64,000 nucleotides of DNA from Molanna angustata (Eukaryota > Arthropoda > Insecta > Trichoptera > Molannidae), in NCBI GenBank assembly GCA_963576475.1, contig OY754970.1, positions 36,607,447 through 36,671,446 of the forward strand, in the 5' to 3' direction. Made by a program: the position numbers and the translations under genes. Positions 11,667 to 21,930 of this stretch are shown here, piece by piece; within the stretch, counting starts at the first letter, position 1; each line of letters opens with the position of its first letter. Under the pieces are notes generated by a model. The model saw only the letters and a program-made list of their open reading frames with translations. It searched no databases and was not told where the DNA came from.

Positions 11667-11839
11667 TAACAATATAACTTTGTTTATTTCCACTTATTTA
11701 TTTTTATTCCACAACTAGTTTCAAGAACTACCGTTCTCTTCTTCAGGTGGGTTTAAACTCTGAAGAAGAGAATGGTAGTTCTTGAAACTAGTTGTGGAAT
11801 AAAAATAATTAAGTGTAAATAAAGAAAGTTATATTGTTA
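11667..11839. mobile_element. 173 bp palindromic insertion inside the mariner 3' UTR
   Basis: Two arms of about 75 bp (starting TAACAATATAACTT and ending AAGTTATATTGTTA) flank a short centre, and the arms are close reverse complements. The sequence AATAAAAGATACT(TT)AAGAT occurs on both sides (11652-11667 and about 11896-11914). This suggests a ~16-18 bp target duplication around a ~230 bp insertion. The arm includes CTGAAGAAGAGAATGGTAGT then TCTTGAAAC, resembling Penelope-like terminal repeats (see findings). Confidence 0.7.
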
Positions 11840-12028
11840 TTTTAATAATTTATTAAAATGAATTTCCACAATGTAAACGCCTCTACCTTAGAATAATAAA
11901 AGATACTTTAAGATTATAGTAGTGCTATTTTCTTCAAACGACAAAACTTAAAAGGCATGCCTCGTATTATGCAAACAGTATAACTTTTGAGATATGCAAT
12001 CACATGCGAAACAGGAGTTTTATTTATA

Positions 12029-12154
12029 TCTTTATATACCTATAATTCATCTGTATGCGTTTATGTCACTGAACTCCTAAACGACTGGACCGATTTTGAT
12101 GAAATAACAGGCAAGCCAACGTTCGGGTAGGGCGACGTCTATCAGGTCCACTAG
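12029..12154 (+). mobile_element. Short non-autonomous Helitron, family B
   Basis: The 5' end is A|TCTTTATATACC and the 3' end is GTCCACTAG, 126 bp in all. The interior has CTGTATGCGTTTATGTCACT, then ACGACTGGACCGATTTTGAT. The same 5' start and interior appear at 14944, and the same 3' end at 16362 and 10043. It has no coding capacity and would depend on a Helitron protein supplied elsewhere. Confidence 0.7.
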
Positions 12155-12841
12155 ATTGTTATAAATATTCATAGAATTTTCGTAATAGTTATAATATACC
12201 TAACATTATACATAATTGCTTTCACACAATTTATATATTAGGTTGATAATATCAACAATCGATGAGATTTTTTATATCTTCGGTTCGTAGTTACCTATAC
12301 GTGCACTTTAGATGAGCAAATAAATGGAGTAATATGATATATTCCCCCCCCTTGTTGATTTCCCACAATCAAATAGGAGAAAGAAAAATGATGAGAATAG
12401 ATGGAAAATGTTGTTAAGATCACGTGTTGGTTTTCCCAGGTGCACTTATGTGATGTGAAAACCACACCATATTGTCTGGTCGCTCCTACATTAAAGACAC
12501 CCCCATAGTCTGCATTAAAGGATGACAGCTCACTGCAATAAGAAAATTGATGTTTGTTGTAAAAACAAACATACTCTTTTGTTATGTATTTTTTTACTTT
12601 CTTGTGTAAAGATTTCTAAAAGATTTCTTCTATATTTATTTAGTGACAACATGCAAGGCGTATGTGTCTAAACACATAAGTCAATTCATGAAAATATTTT
12701 TATTTATATTGATAATCTTTGAACATAAAAATAAGGTTGGCAGCACGTGAATGTATTTCAAGGACTTTGATTCATTATTTTCATGAAAATCAAAAATATT
12801 AAAAAAATCGGGATGCGTGGTAAGTTTGACAAATAAAATTA
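12155..12841. other. Unassigned AT-rich sequence
   Basis: Contains a C-run at about 12343-12351. No gene, terminal repeats or matches to other repeats in the window seen. Confidence 0.35.
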
Positions 12842-13328
12842 TAAACCATTTTTGAAATATAAATTAGCTATAAACCACTTGTTTTTTGAGTCACTTCGCG
12901 ACATGTTTCGGAAGCGCTGTCCTTCCATCGACCGGTGTGTCGAGACTAACATGTTGAATTTGTGTGTGTCTGTCTGTGAAGCGAGGGGGGTGGCGGTTGA
13001 GGGTTGGTTGGGTTAGTGGGGGGAGGGGGGGTATTGTGAAGTGTTTTTGTTTTTGATGGGGAATATATTAAGTATTGGAGAAGTGTTATGAAAGGTATGG
13101 TTATTTATAAGTTTTATACCGGAATTTATGTGTTTATGTATTTCGAGCGTTTCGTAGTTGTTAAGTCGGTATCCTTTATTCTGTGTTTCATGTAATAGTT
13201 TTAGTTTGTGGTTATTGAAAGAGTGATTAGTTTGGATAATGTGGTTAGCAAATTCTGAGAAATTATGTCGCGAAGTGACTCAAAAAACAAGTGGTTTATA
13301 GCTAATTTATATTTCAAAAATGGTTTAT
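12842..13328. mobile_element. Foldback element derived from a Penelope-like retroelement
   Basis: The left arm (about 12842-12906) and right arm (about 13264-13328) are reverse complements over about 64 bp (ATAAACCATTTTTGAAATAT at one end, its complement at the other). Between them lies a minus-strand fragment of a Penelope ORF and then GCGCTTCCGAAACATGTCGC. Inverted terminal sequences with a truncated GIY-YIG ORF fit a 5'-truncated Penelope insertion. Confidence 0.7.
13013..13267 (-). pseudogene. Penelope-like element ORF, C-terminal fragment
   Basis: The minus strand is open for about 85 codons: HNFSEFANHIIQTNHSFNNH, then LLHETQNKGYRLNNYETLEI, then HKHINSG, ending at TAA (13013-13015). It matches by eye the end of the GIY-YIG ORF at 44178-44612 (VLHLESKGRKLDALEILEIN). 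The catalytic GIY...YIG part is absent. Confidence 0.7.
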
Positions 13329-13391
13329 ATTAACTACCACAAAATATCCGCCGAATCATTAAATGATATTAAAATTATAAACATTTAGATG

Positions 13392-13570
13392 GGTCTATGG
13401 CAGAGCGGTTAGCGTGCTGGACTTAGTAATCCAGTGGTCGCGAGTTCGAATCCTGCCTCAACCGATTTCGTTCACCTATAGCACAAGCATTTATGATTAT
13501 TTTAGGGAACGTAGGAAGATGTATATGTACTTGTTTTGTAAGGACATATTCATTATTTATATTACAAAAA
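13392..13570 (+). mobile_element. tRNA-derived SINE, family 1
   Basis: The tRNA-like head starts at GGTCTATGGCAGAGCGGTTA. It has a CTGGA/TCCAG anticodon-like stem around a loop one base longer than in the 6421 copy, and a B-box CGAGTTCGAATCC. The same body follows (CACCTATAGCACAAGCATTT; GGAACGTAGGAAGATGTATA) and the tail fades into AT-rich sequence. Confidence 0.85.
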
Positions 13571-13639
13571 AAATAATAAACAAGGATTCGATTTTTACCC
13601 ATGGAAAATAAATAATTCTATATCTATCCAATTTATTTT

Positions 13640-13925
13640 GTATTAACAACTTTTATCTCAATAGAGACGAATGTAGGAGAAGTTTGAATGTAGGAGAACC
13701 GGAAAATCAGGGAGCAACAGGGGCTTAGACCTATCATCGGCTGGTTTTATAATATTTTTATTGGATTCCCTTATCAATAAAATTTTTTAATTTAAATATT
13801 GTGCAGTATTTTCACATCGCTTGCAAATGAGACGATAACACTATCGCCATCTATGAGAATGGCGACGAAACTTTTCCCAAGGTCATCTATTGAGAAATCG
13901 GTTAATAAACATTGAAAACAATCAT
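13640..13925 (+). repeat. Partial copy of foldback repeat F
   Basis: The first part (ATCTCAATAGAGACGAATGT ... ATCATCGGCTGG ... CCCTTATCAAT) is the arm sequence. The second part (about 13840-13925, TATCGCCATCTATGAGAATG ... TCTATTGAGAAATCGG) matches the centre of the foldback at 47940-48050 in reverse complement. So this copy is one arm plus centre, lacking the second arm. Confidence 0.65.
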
Positions 13926-14943
13926 CCTTGTACTTGAAATGTTAATATTGTAACGAAATCACAGTATTCCATTTTCAAACCACAACGTTTTAAAAACATT
14001 TCAACAGTATCTGTGATTGTTTTCTGAGTTAATTTTTCATTCGATATACCTAGGATAGATTAATATTAAGATAGCGCTGAGTATTTACCAAATCAGTATG
14101 GACAGTTTTTTAATGGGTATGACATATTATTATGAATTGGTTTGAACGTACCCAGCTTAATGAATTATAATATATTTTTATGTATTATCTTAATTTATCG
14201 TGACATGTCAGTGATTAGCAATCTGGCTCCATGTTGTGATAAAATGAATACTAGTTAAGTACCGAGCAAATATTTGTTTTGACGATAATATCCTCAAAGT
14301 ATCATTTGATACTGCAGCGTTTGTTTATTATCCTAAAATAGAAGTTTGAAGGTAATGGATGTACCGCAAAAAAGTTTCAAATATACTGAAGAATCAGATT
14401 AAGACTGTAAGATTGTTTCTTTGTAAGATTTCAAAGCGTTCAATAAATAAAATAACTGAAGCCTATAAATTTGACATATTATTAGCTACATATCTTAAAA
14501 CAACTTGAGGCTGTCATGTGGGTGTGCAACGTGCATATTTGTGTATTTTCGCTCGGTTGGTATATTATTGTTTATTATTGTTTATTGTATTTTATCCCCC
14601 CTAGGTTTTTTACAGAACACTTGGGTTCATCGATACATGGTTCACAATATTATGGTCACAATAATTAATATAATATATTGAAATAACATGACATCATGGT
14701 TAAACAAAGTACAGATATAGCATATTAAAGAGTAAATAAAAAAATAAAGAATATAGAGAAACAAAAAATATGTACCAATACAAAATAAGATAAAAGAAAA
14801 GAAAATTTCAGTGCTAGAAGGATGTAAAGGATTCTTCTAGCACCATGTCCAATAAACAGTTATTTAAGATAAAAGTAAGGTACATAGCATTGAAAAATCA
14901 GAAAAAATACAAGAACAAAGTCAAGGACGACAAACCAAACAAA
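13926..14943. other. Unassigned AT-rich sequence
   Basis: No coding pattern. One perfect 10 bp inverted repeat at 14812-14844 (GTGCTAGAAG ... CTTCTAGCAC, 13 nt loop). Confidence 0.4.
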
Positions 14944-16362
14944 TCTTTATATATATAATTCTTCCGTACGTGTGCATGTCACTGAACTTCTCCTAAACGG
15001 CTGAACCGATTTTGATGAAACTTTTTGTGTGTGTTTATGTGAGCCCCTGATGGATTAGATTCACAAAAAGGAATTTAATAAAAGAATAATAAAAATGGAA
15101 ATCGTTATAAATATTTTCAGAATACGCATTTTGAATAGTGGGAACATTGGATTCCAATATGTCATAATATTATGCAATGTTGGTTATGACATTTAAAACT
15201 TGATGTTTTTCTCACTTGATGTATTTGTTTTCATATTTTTAATATTGTATGAAATTATTAAGTTGTTTGTATATTTTCTTATTTTTATTGTATAAAGCAT
15301 TTAGTTTTTTTTTTCAAGTAAGTATATTCTGTTTTATTAAGTGGTATTATGACGATAGGTATATCAAAGTTATTCCAATGTAATGTTTCGTAATATTTCC
15401 GTTTAAATATTTAAATTCATTTATGAATATTATATTAAATTATTTAGTTTTATGTATATATCATTATCATTATATTATCGTGTGATATAATATTCTGTTC
15501 TTGACAGCAAAATTTTAAAAACATCCGTAATGTAAAGTGAGGTTATAAATATATATTTTGTGATCGAAACGTCGAGATCAAACAACAAACGTATATTAGA
15601 ACCTAATTGACTCCCCCGATTTACTAAGCACTATATCACTCCACGTACCAAACAGGCACACCCGTTCGAAAAATTTATTTCATCTACCTATTTGCCATAC
15701 TAATTACAGATATCACTCGACTATTTACAGAATTCAACGTGACAATAATCTAAAATTTAAACACACTGACATTTTCCATGACTCCATAGAAACTTACCGT
15801 AAACAAATAAAGATATTTTTCAACCCAGTTCCCTAATTCCTTCAAACAAGCTCTATCCTTCACTCTAATAATCCCTCCTTTTCCCCATTTTATTTTCATT
15901 ATGTATTGTATTTTTTTATTATCAATTGTTTTTTTTCTTCTCTTATACCTAATTGTTATTCTTTTACCTACTGCTCAGCATACTAGTTATTTGTAATTCA
16001 TTAATTTAAATATAAGAAAACAATATTGGCTTGTAATAATTTTAAAAGCACCAAATGTAACGAAACAATTAACTAAGCTGTAGTTTTCTGAAATAAAATA
16101 AATAAATAAATAAATTAGAGAGAATATTCTATAGTGAAAAAATGTACACCTTCGTACTATAAAATTAGGTTATAAATATATATTTTTCTATAAAATAAGG
16201 TTATAAATATATATTTTGTTTCAAAGACATAATATAGATACTGTTATGGCATTTTTAAATTTTTTAAATGATAACTGGACAAAATTCAAAATGGACCAAG
16301 ATTATTCTTTGAACAGTGAGAGAATGAGAGAGAGAGAGAACAACGTCTGTCGGGTCCGCTAG
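14944..16362 (+). mobile_element. 1.4 kb non-autonomous Helitron, family B
   Basis: It begins A|TCTTTATATATATAATTC and ends AACGTCTGTCGGGTCCGCTAG|T, both canonical Helitron boundaries (5' TC after A, 3' CTAG before T). The interior starts like the 126 bp copy at 12029 (GTCACTGAACTTCTCC, GAACCGATTTTGATGAAAC). It contains a truncated LINE (15590-16113) and three copies of GGTTATAAATATATATTTT (15540, 16169, 16198). A GAGA-repeat at 16319-16340 precedes the 3' end. There is no ORF for Rep or helicase. Confidence 0.7.
15590..16113 (+). pseudogene. LINE C-terminal fragment with tail, inside the Helitron
   Basis: The plus strand contains NNLKFKHTDIFHDSIETYRK followed by QIKIFFNPVP, a pattern resembling the last part of jockey-like RT proteins. 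A ~220 bp 3' UTR follows, then an (AATA)n tail at 16090-16113. Frames are broken upstream. The assignment rests on tail structure plus weak coding resemblance. Confidence 0.45.
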
Positions 16363-16649
16363 TACACATAATATATAATAGTTAATTAATTAGTATGTTA
16401 GTGTTCACAAATATCACAGATTAGTTGGATTGATGTTAAGTATCTCGTCAGTAGAGTAATAAGCATTGTTAACAAGATACTTTTTAGATATGTGCGAACC
16501 GTCCCCTTTCACAACGAAAAGGCTCAAAAAGATTGACAGGGCGGAAGTCATACGTGGTTTATTCTTCAATAATCAAAACACATTTATTTCTTAACTAACG
16601 ACTACCAATATTTTTCTATATAACGTAATATTATGAATGTTTATTTTCT

Positions 16650-16702
16650 GGAGGAGGCCAGACCCCCACACAGGGCTGTAGCGCTAATGATGGTGATGTA
16701 TG
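16650..16702 (+). pseudogene. Very short LINE 3'-terminal remnant
   Basis: The plus strand reads LEEARPPHRAVAL and is followed by a GATGGTGATG tail. It resembles the 'E-E-A-R-x-H' end of the LINE seen at 1099-1205. Only about 50 bp remain, so confidence is low. Confidence 0.35.
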
Positions 16703-16859
16703 TTTATTGTGATATATTTATCAATTAAAAAACAGGTATAATTAACACTGCTTTTATTACAAATCAATAGTTTAATCAAATACAATGAACATTATATCTT
16801 AATATATTGCACGCCAAAACAGGAGAGGTGACATAAATTGGGCTCCACGCAGTCCTGAA

Positions 16860-17262
16860 TTAACAGAGAGAAGAAGCCAGAGAGAATCAAGTACAAATTA
16901 TGTTTGTTGACTTTCAAAGCAATCCATGGCATGGCTCCCACGTATCTTTCAGACTTCTGCATCCCTCTCACCGTAAACGAGCGACAACAAACACTTCGGT
17001 CAGCCACCACATCCATGATTGGCAAGTTAACTGAAATAAATAGAGTCAACACTACATCCTTCGGTGATCGTGCTTTTGCTGTGGCTGGACCAACCTCGTG
17101 GAATAAACTACCACCTGAACTGAGGCAAATCGACAACTTAGCACTATTCAGGAAACACCTGAAAACTCACTTCTTCCGCGAGTCTTACAAAAACCTGTAA
17201 TATATTCAAAGCGCCCTTGAGGTGAGGTTATCACAAAAACGGCGCTATAAAAATCATCCTAA
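16860..17262 (+). pseudogene. CR1-type LINE C-terminus and 3' UTR
   Basis: From about 16880 the frame reads RIKYKLCLLTFKAIHGMAPT, then YLSDFCIPLTVNERQQTLRS, then SFGDRAFAVAGPTSWNKLPP, then LFRKHLKTHFF, ending at 17200. 'H-G-x-A-P-x-Y-L', 'G-D-R-A-F-x-V-A-x-P-x-x-W-N-x-L-P' and 'F-x-x-x-L-K-T-H-x-F' are hallmarks of CR1/L2-like RT C-termini. The 3' UTR has AAAGCGCCCTTGAGGTGAG and CGGCGCTATA, found again inverted at 28425-28480. Upstream frames are disrupted. Confidence 0.8.
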
Positions 17263-17494
17263 TTTATTTATTGTTATTAATATTTCTGTGTTATAATTTA
17301 TTTATTATTATTATTAATAAGCTGTGAGGCACCGGCTTAGAAAAGTGCTTCCATTCTTTTAAATGATTGTTTTCGAGTGTCCCGTAAGAGCCGGGTAATC
17401 GAAAATACAACAGGAAACAATAACATCTCACATAGTTCAGCAATGAGGTTCACCACCAATTCTGAATGCAGTGCCTTTTTTGGTGAAACGAGAC
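17263..17494. other. AT-rich spacer
   Basis: Starts with the TTATTATTA-type tail of the preceding LINE; nothing else recognised. Confidence 0.35.
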
Positions 17495-17612
17495 TGGTGT
17501 GTGGGTATACATAGATGTGTTGTTCTCCCTTTTATACTGCACACCCGCACACCTTTTGCTGGTTACCCCACATTGTGGGATATGCCGTGATGGTATGAAT
17601 GAACGAATGAAC
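17495..17612 (-). repeat. Dispersed repeat C, inverted copy
   Basis: On the minus strand it reads CCATCACGGCATATCCCACA, ATGTGGGGTAACCAGC, GGTGTGCGGGTGTGCAG and ends in a GTATACCCACACACC-type string. This is the clearest full copy of the family. It contains a small palindrome around CCCACAATGTGGG. Confidence 0.7.
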
Positions 17613-17706
17613 TGTTGGATTAAATGAGTGCTGCGAACGCGAGGGTCTACATTTGGACGATATTATTTTTATGAAATAAATTCCGAAATTGTGTACTTTA
17701 ATAATT

Positions 17707-18010
17707 CTTCTTCTTCTGCTTTAGTTAGGACTGTCTCCTGTTATTCTCGGAGCCTGCTCTTGTGAGGTGGACTTCCAGCTATCCTTCCATCGCTTGGGTG
17801 GTCTTCCAGGGGGTCTGCCATTTGTTATCTCCCCATCCGATGCCATCCTCACGACCCGCTCTCCCCACATGATCTCTCCAGAATCGCCTTCGTGTTCTTC
17901 CCCATCGCACAACATCTTCGACATCACAGATTCTTCTCATCTCCGAGTTCCTTACTCTGTCACGAAGTTTTACGCCTGCGATTACGACTTTAATAATTAA
18001 TAAACATTTT
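17707..18010 (-). pseudogene. LINE C-terminus, frameshifted, with GAA tail
   Basis: The minus strand reads VKLRDRVRNSEMRRICDVED, then VVRWGRTRRRFWRDHVGRA. After a frameshift it reads NGRPPGRPPKRWKDSWKSTS, ending in a stop before an AGAAGAAGAA tail. This is the C-terminus of an endonuclease/RT LINE ('D-R-x-R-N-x-E-x-R', 'G-R-P-P-x-R-W'). The remnant at 63500-63900 belongs to the same family (VRDIVRWCRIRRRFWR). Confidence 0.7.
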
Positions 18011-19084
18011 TTCGATACACGGCTTACTTTATTTAATCGATACACTAAAAATAAACTTTATTTTGAGACACCCTGTATTCAAATGTTATAATGATAACGC
18101 TATTTCATAAAGTTGGGAATGGCTCTTATTTAACTTTCTGACTGACTGGATTAAATTTATTTTTGAAGAATAATATCGAAAATCTACAACTAGAATTATT
18201 TTTGAAAAAAAGAACGCGCAGGAAAACCCACATCAAAAATATTGACAAAAACGTGAAGTTTTAATGAAGGAAATATAATTTCATCATCTTTTGTCAGTTC
18301 AAGGTTGTTCGATCATCCAATTTTAATAATACAAGTATACTTATAAGCTGAACTTAAAATTAATATAAAAAAGTCTTGAGAAGTTCATATGATATGTTTA
18401 GACAGATTTTTTATTTTACTTTCTTGTCAACTTATTGCTAATTGCTATCTGACATATATTTTCACTCACCACTCTTTTTATTTGTTTATATTCTTGACAT
18501 CTACATATTTTTAAATACCTGGCAACTTGCAATAATTGTAACGGCGGTATTGTGGATGTTGGTGTCTCTTTTTCGCACGGTGTCTGTAGTGCTGTGTGGG
18601 TGGGACGCTAGCTCTGTAGGTAGGTACCTGTAAGTAAGTTGTAGTGTCAGGTCGATGTGGACATTATTTGTGTCCTATTCTGATTCGTTTCAGAGTACGA
18701 AAACGTCTATAACCAACGGGCGACTAGTGTAAAAGGATTTAATCCGCTCGGTGTGACGAAATAGAGTCCCGTATAAATGCAGTCAACTTTTTGACATTTC
18801 TCATATACTAAAATTCAGACGGATAAAGTTAGACGAATCGGAGTGGGACATATTAGGCCCTATTTAGATTCGACTAAAAATTTTATACGGAATCTGAGAG
18901 ATGATATTCTGGTGTATGAATGTGGACGAGACGAGGGATGCGTTGCAAGATAGAGAAATGTGGCGTTCAGTTATCTCTGCCTAACCTGCGAATTTTAATT
19001 CAACAATTTCAATACGATTTTTTTATACTCATCGGATATTGTGTACCTACATACAATGAAATTTTGCGCTCTCTGTATAGTGAC
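18011..19084. other. Unassigned sequence
   Basis: No supported gene. Open frames of 60-66 codons at 18442-18633 and 18920-19120 have no conserved pattern. Confidence 0.35.
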
Positions 19085-19123
19085 ATATTATATGATATCC
19101 AACCTATGGATATCATATAATAT
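19085..19123. repeat. Perfect 16 bp hairpin
   Basis: ATATTATATGATATCC and its exact reverse complement are separated by AACCTAT. Could be a short cruciform or a remnant of a palindromic element. No homologous copy seen. Confidence 0.7.
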
Positions 19124-19354
19124 TTACTGTTGAATCATTAAAAATTCTCTCGTGTTCTAACAAAAAGTGAATGTAAATGAGTAAGTACATGAGAACATAT
19201 TATAATATATCCTCAAACATCACATTTACGATTTTTTTTTAATTAATTGACTCAAATATGATCAACAGTCACTTTCGATAAAAAAGTAAGTATTATTTCA
19301 AATATTTTTACTGTTGCATATACGAAAATTGCATTTTTTCCCCTATGTTGTTTT

Positions 19355-19540
19355 TTTTACAATATTTTTATATCTCAATTGAGACGAAGTTGGAATATTA
19401 AAGAAGAACTGGGAAATCAAGGCACCTACAGGGCTTAGGACCTGTCGTCGGCTGGTTTCCGCAAACACTTTATGCAATGTTCACAAATTATCTATTTTGA
19501 TTAAGTTCCCTATCAATCCAATTTTAAAAATTCTATAATA
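19355..19540 (+). repeat. Dispersed repeat F, arm copy
   Basis: ATCTCAATTGAGACGAAGTT, GGCACCTACAGGGCTTAGGA, CGTCGGCTGG and CCTATCAATCCAATTTT match the arm at 5765-5960 and both arms at 47.8-48.3 kb. Confidence 0.7.
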
Positions 19541-19711
19541 CATAATCAATTCATCTAAATCCCATCCATAGATCTTATTTTACCCTTTGAAAAGATAAAA
19601 AAGGTACCATTACATTAGTATAAGCCTCACTCCTTCGTATAGTAGGCAAATCATTGGTTTTAACTAAACAATAAAAACAAAAAAATGCGAGTGGGTTGTG
19701 ACCAACGCTAT

Positions 19712-20295
19712 ACTCCTCAATATCAAGTCATTCTGTAAGGTATTCAAATTTTGTATGGAAAATATTCAACATTTTTCACGAAATGAGTTTGTTACATTAT
19801 TTTTTTATTTAAATATTTTATTATGAAAACTTGATAACACTTCAATGTCATTTTATGAAAGTGATGTGCCTTTTCACCTATTTGAAAATAAAAATTTCAA
19901 ATTTTAATTTTCCTGAGCTTGTGGTCACTTTGAAATATTTGGCAGCACTATTTAGATATCCTTCAAAATCAAGAAGCACTATTTAGATTAAAAATTGAGA
20001 AGCACTATTTAGATATCCTTCAAAATCTAATGGGGTGTAAGTGAGTATTAGATATACAAATTTGCAAAATTTCAATAGAATCGAATGAGTCCTTTAGTCT
20101 ATAATCGATAAAGTAAAATGAACACGCCGTACATAGCACACAGCATATAGCACTCACACACACACACAGATACATTGTGAAGAAACTTTCAGAATACAAT
20201 CTCAGCATGATACTAGTTGATAATGTGAATAAAAATAGCCTTAAAAATTCCGAAATCATAACTCCCCACTATATCCCCTTGGGTAAGTGAGGAGT
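19712..20295 (-). mobile_element. Dispersed repeat G, inverted copy
   Basis: Homologous in reverse to 7147-7708, bounded by ACTCCTCAA (19712) and GTGAGGAGT (20287-20295). It includes a CA-repeat at 20155-20168 where the other copy has a GTGCTRT expansion, and a local duplication of GCACTATTTAGAT near 19945-20015. GCGAGTGGGTTGTGACCAAC lies just outside the low-coordinate end, as its complement does beside copy one. Confidence 0.6.
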
Positions 20296-21168
20296 AAAAA
20301 CAGTAGCTCATTATTCATTCGTTATTCAGCTGAACAATTTTTATTAAATGGTAGGTATGTAGTTAAAAAAATGCAGTTTTTTTAACTACGTTCATAAAAA
20401 AAATATAATTATTCAATTTGGTGATGTACTATCCTATTAATAGTTTGATTTGAAATTAAAATATCCACATGGGTTATTTTTCATTTGGAATGAAATTTTA
20501 GATTCATCGATTTTTTTTTAATACAAGATTTAGATTGAATATCCAGGTTCAATTGGGCATTGGTTTTATACAAATAAATGAAATCGCTGCGGTAAAAATA
20601 AATGAAGCGATAAAACTTAATATAAAATAACCTATCAAAGGTACTTTTTTCTACCACAAAATGTCGGACTATAAAAGGGTAAGTACAGTGATCTCATAAG
20701 GAGAAATTGCTTCACAGAAGAACCAATCATGAAATAAACGAAAAAAGAATTATATTATACAATATTTTGTAAAGAGCTCATTCCTCTTTAAACTCAAGAT
20801 GCAGTCAATAATTCACCATCTATAAAAACTCCAGACAGACTCATCGAGAAAACGAGTTTTTAAACTAAAAAAATATAAGAAATTATATTATTTTGAAAAG
20901 TTTGTGTATGGAAAGATTTTAGTACCTTGTTAGACGTCGATTGGCTCGCAGTATTTATTTATTTATTTATTTGAAAATTCAACACAGACAGCGTTTGCTG
21001 GTATGAGTGTTGACATACATTTTGGTTAATATTGACATTTTGTTAGATTAATACATGTTAGTGGTGAACAATAGCATTAGAATGAAGTTTACAAAAAAAA
21101 AAATGAAAACTCAACCATAGTGGAGCCCAAAACAGTTACCCGGGAGTAGAGGAAAATCTATTTGAAAG
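20296..21168. other. Unassigned AT-rich sequence
   Basis: Nothing recognised except a TATTTATTTATTTATT run at 20951-20972, which could be the reverse tail of a lost LINE insertion. Confidence 0.35.
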
Positions 21169-21335
21169 CACTATCTATGATGGAATATTCTGTGATGGAA
21201 TCTATCTACTATAAAGATAGATTCCATCACAGCATATTCCATAGTGTGGGGTAATCAGCGACAGGTGTGCGGGTGTGCATAATAAAATGGAAGAACGACA
21301 TATGCGTGTATTTTCATACGCTGTCTCGTAACACC
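21169..21335 (+). repeat. Repeat C copy with a palindromic extension
   Basis: Bases 21216-21335 carry the repeat C core (CCATCACAGCATATTCC, GTGTGGGGTAATCAGCGACA, GTGTGCGGGTGTGCA). Immediately left, 21169-21208 is a near-perfect inverted copy of its first 30-40 bp, making a hairpin of about 75 bp with a 7 nt loop. The inverted extension is not seen at the other repeat C copies. Confidence 0.65.
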
Positions 21336-21533
21336 TAAAAAAGCATACCTAATTCAGAATGGGAGTTGAAACTACTTGGTGAACTATATGTTACTATGTA
21401 GGTATATGTATGTGATATCTATTTTTCCTGTCGTATTTTGATCATTTATGATACTAACGCCATTTTAGAGTTAGAAATATTTCAATTTAAGTTGCAGTGA
21501 AAATATGGCACAGCAATAAAAGTAGCGTTTATT

Positions 21534-21736
21534 TCTCTCTCTCTCTCTCTCTTTCTCTGTATATGTTTATGTCTATTCTTTATATGCTTTTCAGTCCTTT
21601 CAGACCTCTCAATCCATTCAGTCCTCTCAGTCCTTTCAGACCTCTCAATCCATTCAGTCCTCTCAGTCTTCTCAGTCCTCTCAGTCCTTTCAGTCCTTTC
21701 AGTCCTCTCAGGCCTTTCATTCCTCTCAATGCTTTC
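21534..21736. repeat. CT microsatellite and 9-bp minisatellite
   Basis: A (CT)n run at about 21534-21553 is followed by about 15 tandem 9 bp units of the type CAGTCCTCT, CAGTCCTTT, CAATCCATT (about 21592-21736). The length is a multiple of three, so all six frames stay open and give artificial repeats (SPLSPFRPLN on plus, ERTERTE on minus). I do not regard these as proteins. Confidence 0.8.
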
Positions 21737-21930
21737 GAACATCGAATAAATAAATAAATAAAATATAATGCAAACACCTTGTGCGCTGAACGACTTCCAA
21801 AAGTTCCATCGACTATCGACTAGAGGGTACATTTTTCTATTTCCGACGTATCGAAAGAGCTCCTCAAGCAACTCATTAGGTACATATGCATGTAATTTCC
21901 GTTACTCTAGTTACTCTTATGTTTGCCTTT

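Larger units (their letters stand above)
10431..11960 (+). mobile_element. Mariner (Tc1/mariner) element with nested insertion
   Basis: Terminal inverted repeats are visible: 10431-10455 begins GCATGCCTTTTAAGTTCTGT, and 11936-11960 is its reverse complement with one mismatch. They enclose a mariner transposase reading frame at 10601-11654. The element is about 1.53 kb, longer than the usual ~1.3 kb, because about 230 bp of palindromic material sits in its 3' UTR. TA precedes the left end (10428-10429), but the right flank is not a clean TA. Confidence 0.85.

Noticed and set aside
21482..21871. 129-codon minus frame with ERTERTE repeats, and the plus-strand SPLSPF frame
   Set aside because: Both arise from a 9 bp minisatellite, which keeps frames open by its periodicity.
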